Position numbers and translations under genes: made by a program
Source of the DNA: Nyssa sinensis
Lineage: Eukaryota > Streptophyta > Magnoliopsida > Cornales > Nyssaceae
DNA: 64,000 nucleotides
Direction: 5' to 3'
NCBI GenBank assembly: GCA_008638375.1
Contig: CM018032.1
Span: 30,987,751 to 31,051,750 of the forward strand
Part shown: positions 12,275-24,300 of the stretch, piece by piece
Numbering within the stretch: position 1 is the stretch's first letter
Layout: every line of letters starts with the position of its first letter
The notes under the pieces: model-generated
Database searches by the model: none
Told to the model about the DNA's origin: nothing
The model's input: the letters and a program-made list of their open reading frames with translations, nothing else

Positions 12275-12559
12275 CTATTTGGGCGCTTTTCCCTTAGCTT
12301 TCTTTAACCTTTGAAGCCATTCTTGCAACGTTTCCGTATCCTCCTGTTTCTTAAGCTTTCTAGCTGCTAGTTGCTCCTTAGTGATAGTCTTGTAAATAAA
12401 GGGGCTAACACAGCACACTTCGTTCGTTTTGGAAATCCGAATGCGATTTTGAATCAGCTGGAGCTGTTTTTCCAGTTTCTCTCGGAAAACTTTCTGTTTG
12501 GGATCCTTTGCTAGTTGTGCCCTCGTCATCATAGGAGTAACTTCTCGTTCTTGGCTCAT
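12275..12559 (-). CDS. Conserved LTR-internal ORF, 94 aa, unknown function (copy 1)
   Basis: Intact ORF lying entirely within a solo LTR. Start MSQEREVTPMMTRAQLAKDP; very basic, rich in Lys, Gln and Glu, and predicted by eye to be mostly helical: residues about 15-45 (KVFREKLEKQLQLIQNRIRI), a short hydrophobic middle with two adjacent Cys (CCVSPFIY, about 49-56), and a basic C-terminal helix (KKQEDTETLQEWLQRLKKAK). No signal peptide or membrane segment. The copy at 60664-60948 differs by three residues (R/K, Q/E, A/V). By eye I count ten base changes, seven of them synonymous. Its stop lies about 25 bases before an AAG|GTGAGT splice-donor-like site. I do not recognise the family; it could be an accessory protein or a captured exon. 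Confidence 0.5.
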   Translation of the reverse strand: MSQEREVTPMMTRAQLAKDPKQKVFREKLEKQLQLIQNRIRISKTNEVCCVSPFIYKTITKEQLAARKLKKQEDTETLQEWLQRLKKAKGKAPK

Positions 12560-12829
12560 TTTTTGTGTTTAGTTAATTCTCTGTTTAAAAACACAATTTA
12601 CCGTGTCAAGAAAACAGATTCCTATAATCATACTCTTCTGGGAGTTTCATTAACTTTAATTTTAAGTTATTTACTTGACATGTTTACGTGTCGTGTCCTT
12701 TCGTATTTCATTTCTCGTATTTGCCTCAGTTTAGTTCTTTGGCAACATTTCAGTTCATAGTCATCTGACAGATGCTATTCATCAAATTTTATGTCTTTTT
12801 ATTTTAAACATCTCTTTTGGTCGATTAGA

Positions 12830-13500
12830 CTCTACCATTGAGTCCGGAGTGTCCAAGAAAGTCGGTTTAGGCTTTCCAAGAATTTAATTCGGACTTTTAT
12901 ATGTGAAAGGGCAAAATGGTCATTTTATCGTTTTACGTGTCATATCTTTCCGTACTTCGTTTCGTAATTTGGACTCCATTATTGAGTCTGGAATGTCAAA
13001 GAAAGTCAATTTAGACCTTCTCTGATTTCATTTTGGCTTTAGGGGTACCAGGGGTATTTTGGTCTTTTTACCCCTTTACGTGTCTTTATTTTTCGGGACC
13101 CCGTTTCGTGTCGTGGACCTCACCATTGGACTCAGAAGGTCCAAAATAGTAAGAATACACTAATAACTTGTCAAATTTGGTCAAGGGGTATTTTGGTCAT
13201 TTACCCCTTACGTGACTTTATTTTCTAGGCTTCGTCTCGTAAAACGGACCCTACCATTGGCTTCAGAATATCCGAAATAGTAAGGATACACTATTCATTT
13301 GTTTAATTTGGACTTTGTTTGGCTCATTTATGGGGCAGGGGCATTTTGGTCATTTTAACATTTTTTAGGGGTCTCAAATTTTTTGGGACCTCATCTCATG
13401 TCGTGGACCTCACCAATGGGCTTAGGGGGTCCAAGATAGTAAGGTTACATATATAACTTGTAATTTTTGGACAACGGGCCATTTCGGAGTATTTAATTTA
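12830..13500 (-). repeat. Degenerate tandem array of about 140 bp units inside LTR
   Basis: Five consecutive diverged units starting near 12830, 12968, 13112, 13245 and 13405. Each opens with a GGACC/TCTACCATTGgrCTCAGAA.GTCC core, then an AnATAGTAAG or AAGAAAGT segment, an ATTTTGGTCATTTT segment and TTTTTCGGGACCtCGT.TCGT. Period 133-160 bases. Equivalent arrays occur in the other long LTRs (3820-4140, 7130-7450, 23440-23960, 29280-29440, 43230-43410, 56810-57150, 59790-60400). Confidence 0.75.
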
Positions 13501-13581
13501 ATTAATTTTATTTAATTAAATTAAATTATAAACTGTAATATATATATTATTTAAGGGGAATAAGTGACAGGTTGAATAGGG

Positions 13582-13800
13582 TGGCACGCTGGCCAGCGTG
13601 TCACCTCCCTCCCCATACATCCCTCGTTCGAATCCCATCAGGTGCAAAATGCACCTTTTATTTTTTTGTTTTATTTTATATATATTTTATATATAAATTC
13701 TGCCCCATGTGTGACACACGCGCATGCGTGGCCGAGTGGAAAATGAGGGCTTCCCCACGCGCGAGGGTCAGGGATCGAAACCCCGTAACCTCGGTTCCTT
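13582..13800 (-). repeat. Paired tRNA-like modules in LTR (copy in 10961-15160)
   Basis: Described as read on the plus strand. Module 1 has a 16 bp palindrome CACGCTGGCCAGCGTG (13585-13600), a B-box-like GTTCGAATCCC (13626-13636) and GGTGCAAAATGCACC followed by a T-run. Module 2 has an A-box TGGCCGAGTGG (13729-13739) and a decayed B-box GGATCGAAACCC (13772-13783) followed by a T-rich stretch. A TA-rich spacer separates them. The boxes lie on the strand opposite to LTR transcription. Confidence 0.6.
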
Positions 13801-14718
13801 CCCTTTTCTTCCAAAATTTTGAACTTTTAAACGTATAACTTATATACGACTCAAAACGACGCCGTCCCAATTAATCGGTGGCAAGCCCAGAGGCTGCCAC
13901 CTGTCCGAGTCAACCCAGCCCCATTTTTAAAACTGAGTCAACCCGTCATCGTCTTCCCCAATCGACCGACTGAAAAACCCTAATCTCCGAATCCATTTCT
14001 TCCTATTTCGTGCATTTCTACTCAGCCAACCTCCACTGTTTTGGTCCCAAATTATCCCCAAGGTATATACAAATCGATTGGCATTCATTTTAGGCTTTAA
14101 AACCCCTTCATAAGTTCGGTTTTGGTTTGGATAATCCAAACTGTCATTTCGGTCGTTCATGCTTATTTCTTAACCAAACTTCATGGGATTTTGTTTGTTA
14201 TGATCCCCTCTTCATGGGGATTCATATCTTGTTCTTAAATATTGGTTTAAAATGAGTTTTAAGGGGTTGGGGTGCAAAACCCGTAACCTGCAACTTGTGT
14301 TTGGTGGCCATTTCTTGAGCTTCAAGATCGCGCACATAGGTCTTTAAGACACCCTTGGTGTCTAGTTGGGGTTCCAAAAATCCAAACGTGATTTAGTCAC
14401 CACGGTTTCAGACCTGCTTGAGCAAGGTCCATCCATGGCCGTAGCTTATGGGTTGTGTAATCTTAGGTGTTTTTAAGTTAAATTTTCCTGCTTGTTATGA
14501 TTAGAATGTGTTCTAGACATCATATATATCAAATGGAAGCTTTAAATCAGTTTGTATGTAGAGAAATTCTAGAGAGAGAATTTTGACAGTTTGAACATTC
14601 TCACCTTTTTGGTTGTGGTTTTCCTCCTCTTTCTTGCTCTAATCCTTCTTCTCTTCTCCTCAGTTTCCTCTTCTTTTGGTTTCTTCGTGAGAGATCAACA
14701 TGCTTTGCATGTTTTGGC

Positions 14719-14726
14719 TTTTAAAG
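14719..14726 (-). promoter_or_regulatory. Putative LTR TATA region
   Basis: CTTTTAAAGC reads as GCTTTAAAAG on the LTR strand, next to GTCGGCT (plus-strand AGCCGAC, 14734-14740) and a CT-rich leader. The same arrangement occurs at 44805-44812 and 54994-55000 in related LTRs. Promoter function is inferred from the conservation and position only. Confidence 0.4.
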
Positions 14727-15363
14727 CAAGAGTAGCCGACCTCTCTCTTTCTCTCTCTCTCTCTCTCTGATTTCATAGCCCTACTCTAGACTTCCCATCT
14801 CATAAATTCTACTTTTTCTTCTTTCAACTTTACATTAAATTTTCATAAGATATTTACATATATTATATACATATATATACATATACACATATATATACAA
14901 GACACACACACACACACCAGCCGACACACACACACACATTCACACTTGTTCACTTTTTACTTTTTAACTTTTTCATATTTCATTCATTTAATATATATAT
15001 ATATATACATATATACACATTTAATTAATACATATATATATATATCTATTTTCTTATAATTAATTAATTAATTTAATAATTAATTAATTATATATATATA
15101 TAATTTCTTTTCCTCGTAATATGTGCCATGTGACCCGGTATCCCGGGTCGGGATATTACAATTGGCGTTATGATCTGTTCAGATGGAGGGAGATTGGCAG
15201 TAAGGTCGACCGCTTTGCTACCCTTTTTCTGCTTCTTCCTCTTACAACTCAACATCTGAGATCGAGATAGCGTCCAAACCAGAGATGTCAAGGTTAGGAT
15301 AGAGCTTAGACAACTTCTTCTTGCACAAGCGATAACCATGGTCGATGAAGTCACCACCCAAGT

Positions 15364-18120
15364 TGTCACAACCCGAGACCCCACCCTCGGATCTCGTGTG
15401 GCGCACCAGATCCGACGCTGCTTGTCAAACTAAGGGTCTCAACTTATAACACAATCAGTGCTACTAACATGCAACAACTAAAATGCAGAAGAAAATAAAT
15501 AAAAGCTGTATGTGATATATATAATGTTTACAAAATGCGGAATATAAAATTTTTTAATACAACTGTTCATCCCCAAGACGTGGATAACATGGGAGAGCTA
15601 TAAGACTGTCTGTACTAAGTATTACACTACAACTTCAAAAGCAATTGTCCACCTTCTAGCAATCAGACTCTAGGGTCTGTCCTCGATATCTGTGCCTGCA
15701 TAATGATGTGTAGTATCTGATGAGCTATGAAAACTCAGTAAGTAATACTCCTTTACTCTGCCATGTGTACAAGTGTATGTAAAGATGCTAGCCAGTCAAT
15801 GAATATATAACTCAATATCAAATGATAGAAGTCAAGTGATAAGGAAATGAAATCTGTGCTACTGACAATATTATATTGATACAGTCATGAGCTGTCTCAA
15901 GTATATATTGTCTACTCTCAATAAAAAGCTGTGAAATCTCATGATCATTCATAATGAAATAATATGATCAAGCTATGAAAATCAATAACAGATACTGATA
16001 ACAACAAATGTGGATGCACTTTAACTTGGGGCCCGGCATACCCCTTAATTCATTTTATTCTCTTTTCCTCGATCTTTCAGCCAAACACTAACCCATCGGT
16101 TCGGTACTCGCCTCGCAGATCCCACTTTAGCTGCCATTTTAATTGCCACTTTTGATTCCCGTTTTCTCGACCCGTAGGTCTAGTAAGCATCAGATGGAGT
16201 TGTGACTGAGCACAAATCCAGCTACAATATAATATATCAAGATCATGCTAAATCCAATAAACAGTAAATGCAATAACACTATCTCAGCAGCGAAAAGAAA
16301 CTGTTGCCTTAACAGCGTAAACTGGGCTACTGAGATCATAAGTCTTGCCCCTTGAGGCCTATGTACAGAGCGTACAGAAATCATGATCAAGATATATAAT
16401 AGTCAATAAATACTTTCTACAAGATAGAGCAATATCAATGTGGACTCAATAAATATTCTAGCATGTATGGAGTACAATAAATACTATAAGAAAGACTGTT
16501 GACATGGCTGAAAATGTAACACATGCAAAGATCATACATTTACTTACCTCTTAAACCATTTCTGTTCTTTCACAATAAAACCAAGTCACTGTTCCTTCCT
16601 CTTTGAAATCCATATTCATTAATAGATAGTATATCTCAGTTTACCTTTTCATAAGTTATGTTATTCATCAAATTTTATGCCTCTTTACTATTAGTTCCTC
16701 TTTTACTAAATTAGACTCTACTATTGAATCCGGAATGTCGAACAAAGTCGATTTAGGCTTTCGCGAAATTCAATTCGGACTTCTGTACTAAAAAGGGCAA
16801 AATGGTCATTTTGCACTTTTACCGATTTTTTATTTTTTTGGGACCTCGTCTTGCTAAACGGACCTCATCATTGGTCTTAGAATGTCCGAGATAGTTAAAA
16901 TACACTATTCATGTGTTTAATTTGGACATCGTTACAATAAAGGGTAAAATGGTCATTTACACTTTCACAGGTTCTTACTTCTCGAGACCTCTTTTCATAA
17001 ATCGGACTCCACGGTTGAGTCTGGAATGCTCGAAATAATAAAATTCACTATTCTTTTATTTTGTTCGGAGTTTGTTTGACTATTTTTTGACTCAATGCCA
17101 TTTTCGTAATTTTCTATTATTTTAAATTAATTAATTAAATTAATATTTTATTCTGGGGGGTCAAATCATAATAATTAAAATTTTGGGGGTCTATTTGCAA
17201 ATTTTGTAACTTCTGGGTTCAATTGCAATTTCAGAAAACCTTATCCTTATCAAGGATAGCCAAATAGTGGTTAGGCTTCAAAACTAGAACAGAATATCCT
17301 TATTCCCAAATCAATTTCTATTTCAATTTCTTACGCCTGTAGCCAAACACTCCTAATTCAATTTAAAATCTTTTAAACTTAAACCAATACTGCATCGTTT
17401 CAAGCTACCCGTTTCTATTTCGGTCTGGTCCTGACCCGGATCTGAACCATGACCCGAACCCGACCCAAGACAATAGTGTTGTCTTCCTCGTTTTTCCGGT
17501 GAGACTCCGGTAGGGTTCCGGTGTGAACAGTTGTCTTCTCCGGCGACGGCAACTGAATTTCAGTCGAATTTTAACAGTTTTTAAATGCCTTCTTCTACGG
17601 TTTTTCATAGAGATCTCATATCTAGGGTTTGTTTTCACTTTCATTCACTAATTTCTCACGAAATAGAGAAAAATAGTGGCTCCGGCCAACTGATATTTCT
17701 CAATTTTGAGCTCGTTTCTTGACTGTTTTTACTCGTTTCTTTCTCTATTTGTTTTCTGCATTCTATAGGAAAATTTATAGACCATTTAAACAATGTTTCA
17801 TGCATAAAATATTAGAAATCTGATTATTTTCTCACACCTGCAACTACTGTTTTCTCTTTTGATTCGGCACCATTTTTACTGATTTTTCTTGCATTATTTT
17901 CCATATTTCATGCTCTTTAAAACCCTATAATCAAAATCAAATGAAAGCTCTTAATTTTTAAAAATAGAACAAGACCCACTTACTTATATTTTTCTGATTT
18001 CTTGGTCCAGGTCTTTTCTGTTCCACTTCAATCCACTCTCAGCTTCTTCCTTCTTCAATTCTTTCTTTCTGTTTTTCCCTTCACACACATATACGTATAT
18101 ATAGCCAACCCAACCGACTT

Positions 18121-18160
<40 letters not shown>

Positions 18161-18784
18161 CAGCCTTCCTTGACTTCCTCCTTCTGCCCCATTTAATTTC
18201 TCTTTTTCTCTTTTCTAAGAATGCAACTTTGCATTCAATTTTTGTGGAGCTTTTGATGATATATATATATATACACACATTTTGTCAACACACATACTTA
18301 CACACACAACCGTACACACACACATAATATCTTACTTGCATGCATGCCTTGGCATGCTGCCTCTCTCTTATTTCCTTTTCTTTTTAATACACATGCATAT
18401 ACCATACTTTATACATTATATACATATATATATATACATACACGATTATACCTTATTTATACGCCAATATATATCCATATATATATATACATATATATCC
18501 ATTTCCAATAGTATATACATACACTTATTTTTTATGAACTATGCATGTGTCTATACGTAAGCATGCATGAAAATACGTGTATGCATGCATTACGAGGCAT
18601 AATTCTAGGGTTGCTCGAGAATGGCCCGATACTGGCTATATAACTGATACTATTTACTTTCTTTAACCATACAGTACATTTGATATAGTGATATAAAGTT
18701 TAAACGGTTCGGGTTACAACTATTAGTACACTACTCGACCCGGTCTACCTCGGTATACGTGCTAACCCGGGTCAGGGTATTACA
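15364..18784 (-). mobile_element. Solo LTR (3421 bp)
   Basis: Bounded by TGTCACAACCCGAGACCCC and GGGTCAGGGTATTACA, with perfect duplications CAAGT (15359-15363 and 18785-18789). It lies in the antisense ORF of the Tat-like element. This is the subfamily without tRNA-like modules. It contains a pure CT run (18124-18158), an ACCGAC core (18113-18118) beside a TATATATA stretch (18096-18104), and a CATGCATG-rich block (18541-18590) near the LTR beginning. No primer site or polypurine tract adjoins either end. Confidence 0.93.
18124..18158. repeat. CT microsatellite
   Basis: Uninterrupted (CT)n of about 17 repeats inside the solo LTR. The equivalent position in related LTRs is also CT/GA-rich (14738-14769, 28098-28140, 54924-54978), so it looks like a leader or promoter-proximal feature of the family. 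Confidence 0.9.
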
Positions 18785-20521
18785 CAAGTCCTCAACCTTA
18801 GCCTTCAAATCTTTCTCAGTCTAAGTTCTGGTTGCCTCGACACTTTAGGCTAGCTTCAAAGCAGCCTTTACCTTAAACTCAATAAGCTTCTTTCTGGCTG
18901 CCTCTAGATCTTCAGCAATGGCATTCTTCTCTGAGTGAAGGATAAAGTGGGCGTTGGCAACCTCTTTCAATTTCTCTTCAGCACTGAAGGCTGCTGGCTA
19001 GGTAGTTCCCTAACTGTAACTTGAGCTCATCCAGTTCACCCTGAAGCTTATCAATTTACTTCGTGTCTTCAAGGCTGTCTAGGATGGCAGCTATAGCATG
19101 AGCCACCTACAGAACACAAAATAATAGGTCACTACAGGAATAAATAAAGAAAAATCTTAAGTACAAGAGCTCTAGATGCTTACCCTCAGATGGGCAACCA
19201 TAATGTCCCTAGATATCTTCTTGGGATTGTGCCCCTTAACCCTGCCTGGATAGGTCTTCCAAGACTCTACCTTGGCTTTCTTCAAAGTAGAAGTCCTAGA
19301 CTCTTCAATAGTAGTAGGAATAGGGACCTCGGCCTTGTCTTTGCCTTTTTGGGCATGAGGGATTTTTGGCATGGGAGGAGGACCCTCGCGATGACCTGGA
19401 GAGAGCTCCATCCCTTCAGAGATAGTCCTTTCAAGAGATTCTATGCCCATGAGCAAAGGCCTCTTCCTCTTCAGAGGAACCACAACCTGCACTAGAGTAG
19501 AGGTCCTTCCCCCTCGGGTCTTTTTTTTCTACCTAAGACGCCACTAGGCGATCATGAAAGTCTTCAAGGCATTGAACTTTTGCTTTGCAATCCCAACCTC
19601 CATCAGAGAATTCAAGCTGAGGACTTGATCGTGAAGGCTAAAGAAGCTACTAGTACCTCTTCTGGAGCACTTCAGTAAAAACAGGCCTCTTCCAAGCCAC
19701 TTTTCCTGCACCTTCATTTGAAATGGAATAAGTCAGAATTAAGACAACAAAAGAAAAAAGAAAAAAAAAGCCAAGTTCTTAAGATTGGTAGGCTTTTACC
19801 CTTGAAATTGGTGTACCGAGGGAAAACGTTGGTTTAGTTCTCGTAGTCCTCGAACTCCTAACCACCCTTTACAAAGAAATACCATTTCTTCTAGGTTTTG
19901 TTGGAAGAATGAACTGAGGTACGGGGTTTAAACCCCCTATCAAAAGACATGTAGTACATGCCCTTCGATCTTTCGTATTTGAGGTTTATTATGCTCATAA
20001 TCAAATTAAGATCAACCACAACCTCATTTTGATGACCTAAGACCAAAAGGGCAATCAATTGCCTCCAACTATTAATGTTCAATTTGGTAGGTCAAAGCTT
20101 GAACCAATGAAAGAAATCACTAACCAAGCAGTGGAAAGGGAAACACACCCCAGCCTCAAACCACTCGAGGTAGGCACAAATTTCCCCACAAAGGATGTCA
20201 GAAAGGCTTTCAGATGACTTAGGGATTCTAACATGAAATGTTTTTAAGAAAATTATAAGTGTATAGGAGGGTATCGATCATGGTTTGGGTGATGGCACTC
20301 TCCTCTTGCTCTCTCTTTTGGCCCCTATTGGAGGTTCTAGCCTCCCTATTCCTTGTCTCAACAAAAGCCTCAACTATGAGGACCCCTAAACTACTTGCAG
20401 GCCTATCCTCGAGGTTTCTTGTTCCTTTACCAACCTCTAGGCTCAATGCCTCTTGGTTCTCTACTTTCATGGGATCCTTTAATTCATGCACAATACTAGA
20501 ATGGGCATTAGAGGCAACCAT

Positions 20522-20986
20522 TTTTAGAAATCAAAAGGAAAAGAAGAAGAACATAATGGGTAGGGGGAAATTTTAAGAACAAAGGGATTTTTGGTGCTTT
20601 CAGAAACCAAACATGACCACAAGGGTGAGAGTCTTGGCCAAAGAACTTCACTAGTGCACCAAAATCACCCAAAATCAACTTTTGCACAAGAGAATTTCTC
20701 AAGAAAACGCTCTAATGATATTTAAGTGTAAAAAAGTCCCAAAGAAACTAAGTTCCCCTTTTATAGAGCCGAAAACAACATTAATCATCACCTTCGAACC
20801 AACTTGATAGTTGGAGCACTGATGGTCTCGGTTCTCGAATTGATGGTTGTCGTTATGACGACGTATTAAATGTCCCATCAATGGTTATGTTCTCAAAAAC
20901 TAAAATGACACATTAATGTGGCTGCACGCATGACACCTCAAAAACCCTAACCTCAGCTCGGGATGAATCCTAAACAATCGAGGCTC
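20522..20986. other. Leader side of the antisense ORF
   Basis: 465 bases between the antisense ATG and the polypurine tract. No reliable ORF, repeat or RNA gene was seen. By position it should hold the antisense promoter and the 3' untranslated region of the plus-strand element, but no motif was convincing enough to call. Confidence 0.4.
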
Positions 20987-21200
20987 AAGGGAGAGGAGGG
21001 GGAGGGAGAGTAACTGATATGCCATAAACAGACATTGACTCAACAACATGACATGTGGCCATTATGCTCTGGATCATGAAAATCGAATATCTTGAGTACT
21101 TATGAAACTTTGGGCTACCGAACTTAAGAAAAGAGGGTCTCGAACAGATCACCGTCTTTCGTGGGATAGTGCTCTTTTGAAGGGGTTGGGGTAGTTTTTC
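20987..21200 (+). mobile_element. Polypurine tract and 3' LTR start of the Tat-like element
   Basis: A 24-base purine-only run (20987-21010) is followed after TAAC by TGATATGCCATAAACAG at 21015, a plausible LTR start with canonical TG. The LTR is cut off before the chromovirus pol fragment that begins near 21235, so its length and end are unknown. The purine tract is the plus-strand primer site needed for reverse transcription. It fixes the element's orientation as plus, opposite to its inner antisense ORF. Confidence 0.6.
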
Positions 21201-21234
21201 CTCTATACGTTATTTCTTCTACACAAACTCGTCG

Positions 21235-21358
21235 CTCGCTTAAAAAGGGGTGTCAAGGTTGTCTTTGTAGTGTCCTTGAAATTCAGTCTAAAGATCTTGC
21301 GTTAGATGAAATTCCTATAGTAAAAGATTTCCCTGATGTCTTTCCTAATGAGTTACCT
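21235..21358 (+). pseudogene. Chromovirus pol fragment (start of reverse transcriptase)
   Basis: Plus-strand frame KKGCQGCLCSVLE...LALDEIPIVKDFPDVFPNELP. VVxEFPDVFPEELP followed by GLPPxREIEF is the signature just before the reverse-transcriptase core in plant Ty3/gypsy Pol. Here ELP is the last codon triplet before a foreign LTR at 21359, and the frame resumes as [19 protein letters not shown] at about 38587. The gap, once the insertion is removed, is only about four codons. Gag, protease and the 5' LTR of this element are missing on the left. Confidence 0.82.
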
Positions 21359-24300
21359 TGTCACGACACGGCACCCCACCCTACACGGATGCCAACGACG
21401 TGATGCCAGTTGGCCACCTTGCCGATTTTTCCCCACCGACAATGCGGCCAACCAAAGGCGACTTCTGAACTTTATACTGAATTGTATTCTAAATATAGGG
21501 TCAAAGTAGCAGAAATTAAAACCTTTTTAAATCGAAAAATGCAACTCAGCCCAATGCATCAGAGCATGTTTAGAATTAGTCGCCAAATATCCCTAGAGTA
21601 TCAATATACATGCTCTAATGCATCTATTCTATAACACTGAATTACTTAAAGTGGAAGTTACACCAATACAATTCACGTGATCAAAAGCTCATCTCCAATG
21701 ACCAACAGTCATAATATCTCCGAGTACAATTTAATCATGGAAATCCAACATACTAGGCTAACCTCATCACTAATGATGCAACATTATAATACAAATTGTG
21801 AACTTAACCTTACAGAGTACGTGATCAACTTTGACTTGGAGTTCATATCATCAGTGTTAATCACTTGTGCTTCATTAGCCCCACTAGTTATCTCATTGCA
21901 TTTCATCCCACATAATGTCACCTGAAAAATGGTTATAAGTAAGGAGTGAGCTAACAAAGCTCAGAAAGTAAAATCCCTTCCTCTGTCATGGGTCAAGATC
22001 AGTCCAAGTAGGTATGGGCAAACACCAATAGGATGTGATATATCAATGCATGTATAAATTCGATAGAAATGACCTTCAGGTCCTATAGGCATATTCCAAG
22101 ATGAGTACGCAAAGACAATAACAACAAGGAATAACCAAATAATATGCTACCGAAATCAGAAAACATCTATATAGGCATGTCATCATAGCACAACAAGGAG
22201 TATTCCAAGGAAAAGCTCACAAGCATATCAAGGATCCAAGGAATACAATATCAACGGGGCTCAAGGATATACAACATATCAAAAATCAAGAGCATGTCAT
22301 GTAAGAGATAAAAAGAAACTGTCTGTAAGATGCAATCTGTTAGGGCCTGGCATACCCTTTTGTGCTTACAACATAGCGCTATCAAATTTTTGTGTACTCT
22401 AGGACTCAAGTCATATGTCATGGCTTGCATGACTACGTGCCGATCATACGAAGTGACACTCATACCCACGCATAAGTCAATCGTGCGATGTAACACTCAC
22501 AACCATGCGTAGACTGTTAGTATCTTGTCCCTAAGGACTGAAGCGTGTAACAGGTCAAGTACTACCACAGAAAAATCAAGTCATGCACAGATAATTTTAC
22601 AAGTTTGTGGAGTAATACTTTTCTTATCGACATGTGACATGTATTGTTCGGTATTCAAGCATCAAGGAAATACATATAAATCATATCAGGGTATTGACAT
22701 GCAATAACTCATCAATTCCACAAGATAGAACAATATCAATTGTGGAGATCAAGACATATCAGATAATAGAGTACAAGGTGGTAGCATGAAGAAATAAATG
22801 TGACATAGCTAAAGAAAGACCACATAACAAAGTTCGGGTTTACTTACTTTGAGTTCTTAACATTGCATTTCCATCTCGTTATCACAATAGCTTTTCCATA
22901 GTTCCTCTTTCTCATTTTTTGTCATTTGAATGGTCCTATAATCATGGAGTAGAAATATACCACACATTGAATCAGTATTTATTTTATCGTTATACTTCTA
23001 GTAAGCTCATTAAGTCATAAGGACGCATTCGTTATTTCTTTTTAGTTTATCAACGGGTCTTGTATATAAATTTTTGAGTCTTTTGGATCTCATTTGGTAT
23101 CTATTTTCGCTTATCGAAACATATCGGTCATTTCTCATTTTATACTTTGTCTGTCCCAGAGTTTTATTTAGTCCTATAGTTTTTATAATTATGCTTATGA
23201 TAGTCAATTATATCATATTAGCCCTCTTTTACAATTTATTCGGCCTTTACTTTGTATTTTCTATCCTTAGGGGTATTTTGGTCATTTCTTATTTTATGAC
23301 ATTGTAACCCAGAATTATTATTTAGTCATTCATGCATGTTTACAATTATTTGGGCCTTTATTGGTATCAATTTCATCTAATTTGAACTTTATTCGAGCTT
23401 CATACTATATTAGGGGCATTTTGGTAATTTTATACTTTTACGCATCATATTTTTTGGTACTTTGTTTGTTAATACAAACTCCACTATTGAGTCCAGAGTG
23501 CTCAAAATAGTTAAACTATGTCCCCTTTGACATATCTTTGGCCTTGGGAATACTAAGGGTAAAATTGTCATCTTAACGTTTCACATGTCTATTGTTCTGA
23601 GACTTCGTTTCACAAAACAGATCCCGCCATTGGGTCCGGAATGTCCCAAAATGTTAATGTACATAATTTTTATAGTTAACAAGGTCCATTTGATCACATA
23701 ATTGATCATCAGGGCGTATTTGGAATTATCCTAGTTGTCAGTTCATATTTTTCGGGATTTATTTAGGCTTCATGGACCTCACCATTGAGTTTGGAATGTC
23801 CGAGATAACTAAAATAGACTATCTTTTATGTTTAATTGGCACTGGGTATCGTTAGGGGCAATATAATCATTTACCATTTACGTGTCTATATTTTTTGAGA
23901 CTAAATTTCACCAATTGGACTCCACCATTGAGTCCGGAATGCCCGAAATAGTAAAAATACAATATTTATTTATTTTATTTGGGCTTCATTTGACTTATTT
24001 AGTGTCTAAGGGTAAAATTATCATTTTACCTAATTAAATAAATTATTTTATTATTTTTTAGGGGCTCATTTGAATTTATTTCTTACATTCTGGGCTATAA
24101 GAGAGTTATCAGAAGGTCTTGGGGGTCATTTTGAATTTTAGAAAGTCTTGGTTTTTTTTTTTTTTTTTCAATTCAAACAGTGAACCAATTCGTTCACTTG
24201 GTCCAAACGCTAAACCGGCCCATTGGCCTTTAAACCGACCGGTTCAGTCCATCTCAATGAATCGGGATAAGATATCCCACTTAGCCCCCTTTATCCACGG

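Larger units (their letters stand above)
10961..15160 (-). mobile_element. Solo LTR (4200 bp) carrying a 94-codon ORF
   Basis: Solo LTR flanked by perfect duplications ATTGG (10956-10960 and 15161-15165). It starts TGTCACGACCCGAAACCC and ends TCCCGGGTCGGGATATTACA on the plus strand. No primer site or polypurine tract adjoins it, so it arose by LTR-LTR recombination. It belongs to the same subfamily as the solo LTR 54552-62243 (4207 bp), and both contain the 94-codon ORF. It also contains a five-unit degenerate tandem array (12830-13500), two tRNA-like modules (13582-13800), a TTTTAAAG box (14719-14726) and a GCCGAC core inside CA repeats (14920-14925). Confidence 0.93.
10922..20521 (-). pseudogene. 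Antisense ORF of the Tat-like element, split by two solo LTRs
   Basis: Minus-strand gene starting with ATG at 20521 and ending with TGA at 10922-10924. Its pieces are 20521-18790, 15363-15161 and 10960-10922; the gaps are two solo LTRs with intact 5 bp target duplications. Joined, it spans about 1.97 kb, roughly 650 codons. The start region is Ser/Glu-rich. A central YYMSFDRGFKP...SSNKT-stop-KKWYFFVKG motif (19865-19960) resembles the SSNKxWKxxFFFV motif of the plant putative gypsy-type transposon protein family (PF04195-like), with the expected Trp changed to TAG. A Lys/Glu-rich helical part follows (18800-19100), then a CKKKLSKLYPNLD segment and the tail LEKEPSLVDQ. Several stops and frameshifts are present. 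The function of the family is unknown. Confidence 0.62.
1803..21200 (+). mobile_element. Defective Tat-lineage Ty3/gypsy element, interrupted three times
   Basis: Skeleton of one plus-strand retrotransposon recovered by removing later insertions. In order: end of the 5' LTR (1803 to about 1969), primer-binding motif (about 1972), gag start codon (2054), gag N-terminal part (9526 to about 10140), integrase C-terminus (about 10141-10521), an antisense ORF (stop 10922, start 20521), a polypurine tract (20987-21010) and the first part of a 3' LTR (from 21015). Protease, reverse transcriptase, RNase H and most of integrase are missing. Insertions inside it are 2060-9520 (TSD TGGCA), 10961-15160 (TSD ATTGG) and 15364-18784 (TSD CAAGT). 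The order gag-pol-antisense ORF is known from Tat-lineage elements; the assignment is from remembered motifs. Confidence 0.72.
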
